A stretch of DNA of 5,329 nucleotides from CAZOIA01 sp964579675 (GTDB lineage: Bacteria; Planctomycetota; Phycisphaerae; UBA1845; PWPN01), in NCBI GenBank assembly GCA_964579675.1, contig CAZOIA010000296.1:1-5329 (forward strand), given 5' to 3'. Below, piece after piece: positions 1-5,329 of the stretch. Below the pieces are notes generated by a model. That model was not told where the DNA came from, made no database searches, and was given only the letters and a program-made list of their open reading frames with translations. Each line of letters starts with the position of its first letter. Positions within the stretch are counted from its first letter, which is position 1. Made by a program: the position numbers and the translations under genes.

Positions 1-626
1 TTCCCGTCCAGGATCACACCGAGGCCGACTTCGACGTGCTGATCGACTTCTCACGACCGGAGGGTACGACCAAATGGCTCGAGCACTGCCTGGGCCGAAA
101 GCGGGCCATCATTATCGGTACGACCGGGCACTCGACGGAACAACTCGCGCAGATTGAGCGGGCGGCCAAGACGATCCCCGTCCTCAAGGCAGCCAACATG
201 AGCGTCGGCGTTAACCTGCTGTTGAAGCTCGCCGGTCAGGTTGCGGCCGCTCTGGGCGACGATTACGACATCGAGATCGTCGAGACGCACCATCGCTTCA
301 AGGTCGATGCTCCCAGCGGCACCGCACTGGCTCTTCGTGACGCTATCGTCGAGTCCACCGGGCGTGACGCGGACAAGGACGTGATCTACGGCCGCCGGGG
401 GGAGACCGGAAGGCGCCCCCGCCGGCAGATCGGCGTGCACGCGCTGCGGGTCGGTGATACCGTCGGCGATCACGTGGTGCACTTCGGCAACCTGGGCGAG
501 ACGCTCGTGCTCAAGCACGTCGCCCATACGCGCGACACGTTCGCCACCGGCGCCCTCCGCGCCGCCCTTTGGCTTGCCGACAGACCCCCCGGACGATACG
601 ACATGCAGGACGTCTTACTGAAATGA
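1..626 (+). CDS. dapB: 4-hydroxy-tetrahydrodipicolinate reductase (DapB), 5' end cut by window
   Basis: DapB reduces 4-hydroxy-tetrahydrodipicolinate with NAD(P)H in the cytoplasm, in the diaminopimelate route to lysine and peptidoglycan. The frame is open from base 3, so the true start lies off the left edge; the GTG at 36 falls inside a conserved strand (DVLIDFSRPEG) and is not the start. About 207 codons are visible against roughly 270 in the family, so about 65 N-terminal residues, including the Rossmann glycine motif, are missing. Visible family marks in order are IGTTG, the substrate and catalytic block HHRFKVDAPSGTA (from base 288, with the conserved His-His and Lys), GETG, an RVGDTVGDH strand, the helix TFATGALRAALWL and the closing YDMQDVL. 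The gene ends at TGA 624-626, which lies inside the left arm of the inverted repeat that follows. It converges on the exporter operon. All visible key residues are present, so it should be functional. Identity is very secure. Confidence 0.96.
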   Translation, partial: PVQDHTEADFDVLIDFSRPEGTTKWLEHCLGRKRAIIIGTTGHSTEQLAQIERAAKTIPVLKAANMSVGVNLLLKLAGQVAAALGDDYDIEIVETHHRFKVDAPSGTALALRDAIVESTGRDADKDVIYGRRGETGRRPRRQIGVHALRVGDTVGDHVVHFGNLGETLVLKHVAHTRDTFATGALRAALWLADRPPGRYDMQDVLLK

Positions 627-712
627 TGAAGGATGAATGCTGAACGCGGAATGAGGACCGAGACAGACTGCGCCACCTTCCATTCATCGTTCATAATTCA
701 TCATTCATCATT
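622..712. repeat. Long imperfect inverted repeat in the convergent gap, candidate bidirectional terminator
   Basis: The arm at 622-653 pairs with the arm at 681-712: 27 of 32 positions are complementary, with no gaps and a 27-base loop (654-680). Mismatches fall at 631, 639-640 and 647-648 of the left arm. The arms are built from short ATGAATGATGAA-like units; the right arm, with its flank up to 720, reads as repeated TTCATCATTCATC. The element is AT-rich in a GC-rich setting and overlaps the dapB stop codon. It fills the space between two convergent genes, so a shared terminator is the simplest role. It has no clear U-run, and a dispersed genomic repeat is an equal possibility. Confidence 0.7.
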
Positions 713-723
713 CATCGTTCTCT

Positions 724-1956
724 TCACTCGTACCGTAGTGCTTCGACCGGATCGAGTCGTGAGGCCTTGTAGGCCGGGTAGAGGCCGCTGAGGACGCCGG
801 TGAGGATGGCCATGGACAGCGCCCAGGCGATGGCCCTGGGCGGCGTGTAAGTCTCGAGGACGCGGGTCGTTTCTTCCAGGAGATTGGTCATCGCCAGCCC
901 CACGCCCACGCCGAACCCGCCGCCAAGGAGGCTGATGATACCCGCTTCGATCAGGAATTGCCGGAGGATGTCCCACCGCTGAGCCCCGACCGCCATCCGC
1001 ACGCCGATCTCCCGCGTCCGCTCCGTGACCGAGACCAGCATGATGTTCATGATGCCGATCCCGCCCACCACGAGGCTGATGCCGGCAATGCTGTAGAGCA
1101 CGATCTGGAAGATGGTGGTGACCTCGCGGAGCTGTCTTCGCTGCTCCTCCTGGCTGAAGATGTGGAAGTCATCCTCCTGCCCGCTGCGGAAGCGGATATC
1201 GTGGCGGCGGCGCAGTTCCCGCTTGATCTCGGACGTCGCCTGATCGACCAGCTTCGGGCCGGCCGCCTGGACCGAGATGGCGTGGACGTACTTGATACCG
1301 AGCAGCCGGCTCATCGCGGTGGTGATGGGCATGATTACCTGCGAGTCCACGTTGCGGAAGCCGATGTTCCCCTTCTTCTCCATCACCCCGATCACGCGGA
1401 AGGGGACCGCCTTGATCCGCACGGTCCGCATGACGACGGGCGAGTTCCCGAACAGTTCCCTGGCCACCTGGTGCCCGAGCACCACGACCTTCTGGTCGGA
1501 AACGACGTCATCCCGGCCAAGGAAGTGCCCTTGCTGCACGCGGTAGGAGTACATGTCCGCATAGGCCTCATTCGTGCCGAGCACGGTGACCTCTGCGTTC
1601 CGGCTGAAGTACTTGATGATCTGGCCGGTTGAGACCTCGGGGGCGGCGGCGGCGATGCTCGGACAATGCCTCGGATCGCTCAACCAGTCTGCGTCCTCGA
1701 CGGAGAGGCTTTCGACGATGCCGATGGATCGGCCGCCGGCCTTTGCGATGGCCGGGTAGATAGTGATCGTCTCGCTGCCCAGCGACTCGAACCGCTCGAC
1801 GATATCCTTCTGCGTGCCCTCCAGGATCGACATGGCCGCCACCACCGCACCGACCCCGATGATCACGCCCAGCGTCGCGAGCAGGGAGCGCAGCAGGTTC
1901 GACCGCAAGCCCCGCAGGGCCATGAAGGCCGTGACCATGAGCTGGAGAGGAGACAT
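724..1956 (-). CDS. ABC exporter permease, MacB/FtsX type
   Basis: Inner-membrane permease of a MacB-like type VII ABC exporter, 410 residues, without a fused ATPase (E. coli MacB has both in one chain). The visible order is a short cytoplasmic helix with RSN, a first membrane segment at about 22-44, a large periplasmic domain at about 45-282, and three more membrane segments at about 283-309, 334-358 and 375-397. Family marks are LATLGVIIGVGAV, GGIGIMNIML, TERTREIGVRMAVGA (311-325) and the C-terminal GLYPAYKASRLDPVEALRY. In known relatives the periplasmic domain moves by mechanotransmission and docks the adaptor. The ATG at 1956 is chosen because it lies 9 bases after the ATPase stop; the only purine-rich match is a GGAG 12 bases upstream, so translational coupling is likely. 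The substrate cannot be read from sequence: macrolides, peptides, lipoproteins or glycolipids are all possible. Family is secure, substrate unknown. Confidence 0.93.
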   Translation of the reverse strand: MSPLQLMVTAFMALRGLRSNLLRSLLATLGVIIGVGAVVAAMSILEGTQKDIVERFESLGSETITIYPAIAKAGGRSIGIVESLSVEDADWLSDPRHCPSIAAAAPEVSTGQIIKYFSRNAEVTVLGTNEAYADMYSYRVQQGHFLGRDDVVSDQKVVVLGHQVARELFGNSPVVMRTVRIKAVPFRVIGVMEKKGNIGFRNVDSQVIMPITTAMSRLLGIKYVHAISVQAAGPKLVDQATSEIKRELRRRHDIRFRSGQEDDFHIFSQEEQRRQLREVTTIFQIVLYSIAGISLVVGGIGIMNIMLVSVTERTREIGVRMAVGAQRWDILRQFLIEAGIISLLGGGFGVGVGLAMTNLLEETTRVLETYTPPRAIAWALSMAILTGVLSGLYPAYKASRLDPVEALRYE

Positions 1957-1965
1957 GCGATTCGG

Positions 1966-2730
1966 TTACTCCGCTACCGGCGCGGGGGCAGCCGGGATGG
2001 GGCCGGCCGGGGCGCGCGATGCCCGCATCCGCCGGGCCAGCAACTCCTCGCGGAACGCTGCATCGACCCGGCGGTCCTCGACCACTCGTCCGTCCATCAT
2101 GCGAACCACACGTTGGGCCTGGGCGGCCATTGCCATCTCATGCGTCACGAGCATGATCGTCACCCCCGTCGCGTGCAGCTCGTGAAACAGCTCGATGATC
2201 TGGTCTCCCGTTTTTGAATCGAGGTTGCCCGTCGGCTCGTCGGCCAGAAGCAGGGGGGGATCATTGACCAGGGCCCGGGCGATGGCGACTCGCTGGCGCT
2301 CACCCCCCGACAGCTCGCTGGGCTTGTGCTTGGCCCGCTGGGCCAGCCCCACTCGCTCCAGTGCCTTCATTGCCAGGGTGCGGACACCGCGGGTGCGGGC
2401 GTAAACCAGGGGGAGGGCGACGTTGTCCACTGCTGTCGTGCGGTTGATCAGGTTGAACGTCTGGAAGACAAAGCCGATGTACTTGTTGCGGATCCTGGCG
2501 AGCCGACGGTCGCCCATCTGGTCAACGCGCTGGTTCCCCAGCAGATACAGCCCCTTCGTCGGCCGATCCAGACAGCCGATCAAATGCATGATCGTGCTCT
2601 TGCCGCTGCCGGACGGACCGGTGACGCTGACGAATTCACCACGTTCGATTTTCAGATCCACACCATCCAGCGCATGCACGACGGAGTCTCCCATCCGGTA
2701 GAGCTTCGTCATGCCTTCGATCTGGATCAT
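1966..2730 (-). CDS. ABC exporter ATPase subunit, MacB/LolD type
   Basis: Cytoplasmic nucleotide-binding subunit that dimerises under the downstream permease and hydrolyses ATP. With the start at 2730 it has 254 residues. Every core motif is present: A-loop Tyr11, Walker A GPSGSGKST (38-46), Q-loop Gln90 in FVFQTFNL, signature LSGGERQRVAIARAL (from 140), Walker B LLLADEP (160-166) with catalytic Glu, D-loop GNLD, and switch His197 in VTHE. The spacing and FQTFNL/GGERQR wording match the LolD/MacB/YknY branch. A tail of about 20 Ala/Pro-rich residues follows the fold and is probably disordered. I chose ATG 2730 because MIQIEGMTKLY matches the usual family start; a GAGAG lies 11 bases upstream as a weak ribosome site. 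A TTG at 2784 would add 18 residues without family resemblance. The gene follows the adaptor after 185 bases and precedes the permease by 9 bases. No key residue is missing. Confidence 0.95.
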   Translation of the reverse strand: MIQIEGMTKLYRMGDSVVHALDGVDLKIERGEFVSVTGPSGSGKSTIMHLIGCLDRPTKGLYLLGNQRVDQMGDRRLARIRNKYIGFVFQTFNLINRTTAVDNVALPLVYARTRGVRTLAMKALERVGLAQRAKHKPSELSGGERQRVAIARALVNDPPLLLADEPTGNLDSKTGDQIIELFHELHATGVTIMLVTHEMAMAAQAQRVVRMMDGRVVEDRRVDAAFREELLARRMRASRAPAGPIPAAPAPVAE

Positions 2731-2798
2731 GCCGTCTTTTTCTCTCGGGTGGCGCTGAAGAATCCCAATCCGGGACCGCAGCAACTTGGTTCAGGGCC

Positions 2799-2858
2799 GC
2801 GGCAACTTGTTGCCGCTCCCGCCAACCGTACCAGGGTAGTTGCGGCAATGAATTGCCG
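2799..2858 (-). promoter_or_regulatory. Pair of similar small hairpins in the adaptor-ATPase spacer
   Basis: The 185-base gap at 2731-2915 holds two perfect short stem-loops sharing a GGCAA/TTGCC core. The first has a 7-bp stem, 2799-2805 with 2810-2816, and a CTTG loop on the + strand. The second has a 6-bp stem, 2843-2848 with 2853-2858, and loop TGAA. A third, decayed relative of the first left arm lies at 2778-2790 (GCAGCAACTTGGT). Their centres are 43 bases apart. In the exporter transcript they lie 69 bases or more upstream of the ATPase start. They could be RNA stem-loops tuning the adaptor-to-ATPase ratio, protein-binding dyads, or dispersed repeats. Neither is followed by a U-run in the transcript, so they do not look like ordinary terminators. 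Structure is seen directly; function is inferred. Confidence 0.45.
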
Positions 2859-2915
2859 AGATCCTTGAGGTTGTGTCCGTCCCCGCGGGCGAAACCGGTC
2901 AGCTAGAGTCGTCAA

Positions 2916-4298
2916 TCAGTCTTCGGCCTCCTGCTCTTCCTTCTGCTGCTTGCGGGTTTTCTTCGGCAGCTCGATGTAAACCTCCTGGCCCTCTTCGAGT
3001 CCATCGATCACTTCGACCTCGACGCGGTTATCGACGCCGAACCGGCACGGCACGAACTTGGGCTCCGGTTTGGTCTTCCCGGGCGGGACGACCGCGATAT
3101 AGGCCCCGTATCCGTCCCCGGTGGGATTCGGTTTCATGGCTTCATAGTTGACCAGAATGGCGTCGGTCACGGACTTGGCGGTGAAGTTGGCCTGGGCTTG
3201 CGTGTTGAGCACCTTCTTGAGCTTGTGGCGGTTGTCGCTGGTGATGCGTATCCGCACTTTGAACGTTGCGATCGCCCGGACCACCTCGGACTGCGGCGAG
3301 ATTTGCTCGATGACGCCGTGGAAAGTGTCCTCGGGATACGCCTCGACAGTGATCCCGACCTCCTGGGCGGTGTCGATCGTGCCTTCGGGCAGGGTTGCCG
3401 GCTGGGTCGCGGTGTCGGCACCGGGCTGGGCCGACTCCTGGGCCAGTTCTCGCACGAGCCCGATGTCCGCCTCGTCCACGTTGACCTCAGCGTAGATATC
3501 ACTGACGTCGGCGATTTCCATCAGGATCGTGCCGCCCGTGAAAGAGGTCGTTCCGCTCATCACCAGTTCGCCTTTCTGCACGTGCCGGGCCACCACCATG
3601 CTGTCGATGGGGGAATACACGGACGTCTCCTCGAGCCGCTCCTTGGCCTCCTCGAGCACCCGCAGGGCCGCCTCGCGGCTTTCCTCGGCGGCCTTGACCT
3701 CCTTGTCTGCCATTCGGACGGCGATATTGGCCTGTGTGACCTCGGCTGCGGCCGCCTTCCGGTTCGCCTCAGCTTCCTTGAGCATCGCCTCCTTTTCGTT
3801 GAACTCCTGCTCGGTGGTGGCGTCGAGCGCTTTTATCAGCTTGTGTTTCTCGAAAGCGATTCTGGCCAGGGTGTGCCGGGCGTCGGCCTGGTCCCGCTTC
3901 GCCTCGGCCAGAGGCACCCCGACCTCCTCTGCTTCCTGCCGTCGAAGCCTGGCCTGCTCCCATGCGATGCTGGCCCGCTCAAAATCCGCCTCCGCCCGTT
4001 CCACGTTTCGACTCTCATCCGTCTCATCGAGCCGGATGAGCAGGGCGCCTTTCGTCACCATCTCCCCGACGTCGAACGGGATCTTTACCACCTCGCCGCT
4101 GGCTTCACTCTTGATATCGGTGACGCTTGCGGGCCTGATATGCCCGCTGGCGGTGATGGGAACCACCAGGTCACCCCGCTTGGTCTTGACCAGCTCCCCC
4201 TCCAGTATCGAGAAGGGGGCCCGCACGTACTTGAGCACGTAGTAGTATCCGCCACCAATCGCCCCGAGGACGACAACCGCGATGATTAGCTTCTTCAT
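2916..4298 (-). CDS. Periplasmic adaptor (membrane fusion protein) of the ABC exporter, MacA/HlyD family
   Basis: Adaptor that bridges the inner-membrane exporter to an outer-membrane duct, 460 residues. The N-terminus is a short Lys-Lys stretch and one hydrophobic segment (about 4-21), an uncleaved anchor or signal. It is followed by the first half of a lipoyl-like domain (about 45-92, ASGHIRP and VGEMVTKGALLIRLDE). A long, charged Ala/Glu/Arg-rich coiled-coil hairpin runs at about 95-226. The second lipoyl half is YSPIDSMVVARHVQKGELV and neighbours (228-262). A beta-barrel (about 265-375) and a membrane-proximal domain ending in VIDGLEEGQEVYIELP complete the fold. Residues 286-312 form an Ala/Pro/Thr-rich insertion inside the barrel. 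The tail from 446 is highly charged. The tip region carries Lys151, Ile155 and Thr162 at the Arg-Leu-Ser positions of TolC-binding adaptors. ATG 4298 is the only good start; no clear Shine-Dalgarno precedes it. It is the first gene of the exporter operon. Family is secure. Confidence 0.93.
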   Translation of the reverse strand: MKKLIIAVVVLGAIGGGYYYVLKYVRAPFSILEGELVKTKRGDLVVPITASGHIRPASVTDIKSEASGEVVKIPFDVGEMVTKGALLIRLDETDESRNVERAEADFERASIAWEQARLRRQEAEEVGVPLAEAKRDQADARHTLARIAFEKHKLIKALDATTEQEFNEKEAMLKEAEANRKAAAAEVTQANIAVRMADKEVKAAEESREAALRVLEEAKERLEETSVYSPIDSMVVARHVQKGELVMSGTTSFTGGTILMEIADVSDIYAEVNVDEADIGLVRELAQESAQPGADTATQPATLPEGTIDTAQEVGITVEAYPEDTFHGVIEQISPQSEVVRAIATFKVRIRITSDNRHKLKKVLNTQAQANFTAKSVTDAILVNYEAMKPNPTGDGYGAYIAVVPPGKTKPEPKFVPCRFGVDNRVEVEVIDGLEEGQEVYIELPKKTRKQQKEEQEAED

Positions 4299-4368
4299 GG
4301 TTCTTGGGGATTATCCAGGAGGAACTCGCGACTTTCGCCGGCAGGGCACAACGCCCCGACGCCGACGC

Positions 4369-4389
4369 GGGCCCGAAACCCTCGGGCCC
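4369..4389 (-). terminator. GC-rich hairpin after the ald remnant, possible terminator
   Basis: A perfect 8-bp stem (GGGCCCGA at 4369-4376 with TCGGGCCC at 4382-4389) closes a 5-base loop. On the - strand it lies 17 bases beyond the stop codon of the ald remnant and 70 bases before the adaptor start. That is where the pntB-side transcript should end and the exporter operon should begin. No U-run follows, so an intrinsic terminator of the textbook kind is not shown. The remaining gap down to 4299 holds no convincing promoter. Confidence 0.4.
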
Positions 4390-4406
4390 ACACATCCCTG
4401 CTTACG

Positions 4407-4811
4407 TCATGAGAGGGCCGCCGGTTGGAACTCCATCCCAAAAGTTGCGTCAACCGCCTCATTGGTGAGCCGTCCCTCCTGCACGTCGATTCCCTTTGGC
4501 GGGCCGGGGTCGGCCAACGCTGCCTTCTTGTACCCGTCGTTTGCCAGGCGGATCACGCACGGTAGAATCGCGTTGGCCAGGGCAAACGTGCTCGTCCGGC
4601 CCCGCGCCCCGGGCGTACTCGCCGGCGCAAAATACACCACGCTGCCCCGGGGAATCAAGACCCTTGACGGCTCAACGCCCCACGCCGCCGGGCAGAATCC
4701 CCGTCCGTGCATCGGACATCCGAGATAGCTGGCTCCTTTCTCGGTGCTCATTCTGCCCACCTGCTCGGTCCCGGGAAGAATCAGCGGCAGCTCACCGTGT
4801 CGGTGTTCGCC
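4407..4811 (-). pseudogene. ald: Alanine dehydrogenase remnant, N-terminally truncated and internally deleted
   Basis: Alanine dehydrogenase converts L-alanine to pyruvate and ammonia with NAD; the intact enzyme has about 370 residues, and only about 135 codons remain. The first part, GELPLILPGTEQVGRM onward (from about 4796), matches the family block usually read LPLLTPMSEVAGRM, then GAxYLxxPxGGRG and GVEPxxVxIxGGGVV at the NAD site. At Gly-Ser-Val-Val (4635-4646) it jumps straight to the C-terminal block normally read HYxVANMPGAVPRTSTFAL. This continues as RTSTFALANAILP, KGIDVQEGRLTNEAVDATFG and a normal-looking end at TGA 4407-4409. About 110-120 residues, most of the NAD domain, are missing, as are about 120 N-terminal residues. 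Between 4698 and 4681 the conserved ILLGGV-like wording (ILPGGV) appears in a shifted frame, so two compensating indels are present. The open frame follows TAG 4812-4814; GTG 4760 has no ribosome site. It cannot be an active dehydrogenase. The RTST block and the MSEVAGRM-like block favour Ald over the related PntA. Confidence 0.82.
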
Positions 4812-4823
4812 CTAATAGCCGGC

Positions 4824-5329
4824 CTATCGCCCGGGGCTCTCCTGGAGCTTCTCCGTCAGTTCGGGGACCGTCTGTGCCGCGTCTCCCAGACACAGAATCA
4901 CATTGTCCTGTTCATACAAGGGGTTGGGCACGCCCGAGTAGCCGGGCTGCGTGTCCTGGTTACAAACGAGGACCTGTTTGGCTTGGCTTGCCTGCAAGAT
5001 GGGCATTCCATAGATCGGCGTGTCCACGGCCGTGACCGCCGCCGGATTGACCACGTCATTGGCTCCAACCACGATGACCGCGTCCGTCCTGACAAACTCA
5101 TCATTGATGTCATCCAGGTCGCACAGTTTTTCGTAAGGGATCTCCACCTCCGCAAGCAGTACGTGCATGTGCCCCGGCATCCGCCCCGCGAGGGGATGGA
5201 TGGCAAATCGCACATGTTTGCCCTGCTCCTCCAATTTGTCGAAGAGCCGCTTCACCTCGCCCTGGGCCTGGGCCAGAGCCATGCCATAGCCGGGCACGAT
5301 CAATACCTGTTTGGCTTCCCGGAGTACCT
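4824..5329 (-). CDS. pntB: NAD(P) transhydrogenase subunit beta (PntB), 3' end, NADP-binding domain III
   Basis: PntB forms the proton channel and binds NADP(H); with PntA it uses the proton gradient to reduce NADP with NADH. About 168 C-terminal residues are visible of about 460. The frame runs open off the right edge (VLREAKQVLIVPGYG), so the TTG at 5303 is not the start. Domain III marks are intact: the GYGMALAQAQ dinucleotide loop, HPLAGRMPGHMHVLLAE, DDINDEF, VVGANDVVNPAAV and PIYGMPIL. The next motif is unusual. Where relatives such as E. coli and mammalian enzymes read Lys-Arg-Ser, which holds the 2'-phosphate of NADP, this protein reads Cys-Asn-Gln-Asp-Thr-Gln (4947-4964). GYSGVPNPLY and LGDA then resume the normal pattern. 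The C-terminus has normal length and ends at TAG 4824-4826. The ald remnant follows in the same frame after 12 bases. Membrane parts and PntA would lie outside the window. Identity is secure; cofactor use is open. Confidence 0.95.
   Translation of the reverse strand, partial: VLREAKQVLIVPGYGMALAQAQGEVKRLFDKLEEQGKHVRFAIHPLAGRMPGHMHVLLAEVEIPYEKLCDLDDINDEFVRTDAVIVVGANDVVNPAAVTAVDTPIYGMPILQASQAKQVLVCNQDTQPGYSGVPNPLYEQDNVILCLGDAAQTVPELTEKLQESPGR

Noticed and set aside
681..720. CRISPR-like or tandem repeat array in the TTCATCATTCATC stretch
   Set aside because: The units are only 7-8 bases with no spacers of constant length; the pattern is better explained as one arm of the inverted repeat.
958..1632. 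Long + strand open frame opposite the permease gene
   Set aside because: His/Asp/Pro-rich antisense shadow of a well-supported permease.
2731..2784. Longer ATPase start at TTG 2784
   Set aside because: The added 18 residues do not resemble the family, while ATG 2730 gives the standard MIQIEGMTKLY start.
2727..2915. A 62-codon - strand open frame, TTG at 2915 overlapping the adaptor stop and ending in ATGA with the ATPase start
   Set aside because: The overlap at both ends is tempting, but the translation is Arg/Pro/Gly/Cys-rich without recognisable motifs, has a TTG start with no ribosome site, and covers the two hairpins. It is probably a chance frame in GC-rich DNA.
3198..4289. Long + strand open frame opposite the adaptor gene (363 codons)
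   Set aside because: It is the antisense of a clear adaptor coding region; its His/Leu/Asp/Gly-rich translation has no family resemblance and it arises from GC-rich codon use.
4299..4345. Promoter for the exporter operon, with GATAAT on the - strand about 10 bases upstream of the adaptor ATG
   Set aside because: There is no -35 match at a suitable distance and transcription would begin almost at the start codon. The match could be chance.
4407..4760. Intact 117-residue protein of unknown function
   Set aside because: Both halves align to separate blocks of alanine dehydrogenase, with conserved residues lost and a frame-shifted segment, so a decayed gene is the better reading.

Overview
The window is GC-rich throughout, apart from one AT-rich, repeat-like gap. 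It appears to come from the chromosome of a bacterium with a Gram-negative-type envelope. It carries lysine/diaminopimelate biosynthesis, a three-gene tripartite-type ABC exporter operon and the end of an energy-linked transhydrogenase gene. The gene content does not fix the phylum. Split ATPase and permease genes, short ATGAATGATGAA-type intergenic repeats and an unusual PntB cofactor motif would fit a planctomycete-like lineage, but that is only an impression.

Layout, left to right. (1) On the + strand, the C-terminal three quarters of dapB enters from the left edge and stops at 626. (2) A 97-base gap (627-723) separates dapB from a convergent gene. It is almost filled by a 32-bp imperfect inverted repeat that could end transcription from both sides. 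(3) On the - strand, read right to left, lies an exporter operon. A membrane-anchored periplasmic adaptor (2916-4298) comes first, then an ABC ATPase (1966-2730), then a MacB/FtsX-type permease (724-1956). ATPase and permease are 9 bases apart. Adaptor and ATPase are separated by an unusual 185-base spacer holding two similar small hairpins. (4) A 108-base gap with one GC-rich hairpin follows (4299-4406). (5) A decayed alanine dehydrogenase (ald) remnant lies at 4407-4811, also on the - strand. It has lost its N-terminal third and a central block. (6) The 3' end of pntB (4824 to the right edge) is on the - strand, directly upstream of the ald remnant and in the same reading frame.

The three exporter genes should form one machine. 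The ATPase dimer powers the permease dimer in the inner membrane, and the adaptor would link it to a TolC-like outer membrane duct. No duct gene is seen here. DapB supplies diaminopimelate and lysine precursors, and PntB couples the proton gradient to hydride transfer between NAD(H) and NADP(H). These genes show no functional link with the exporter.

I see no wholly new multi-gene system. The points most worth a second look are the ald remnant (internal deletion plus a pair of compensating frameshifts), the replacement of the usual Lys-Arg-Ser NADP motif in PntB, the long inverted repeat after dapB, and the twin hairpins inside the exporter operon.
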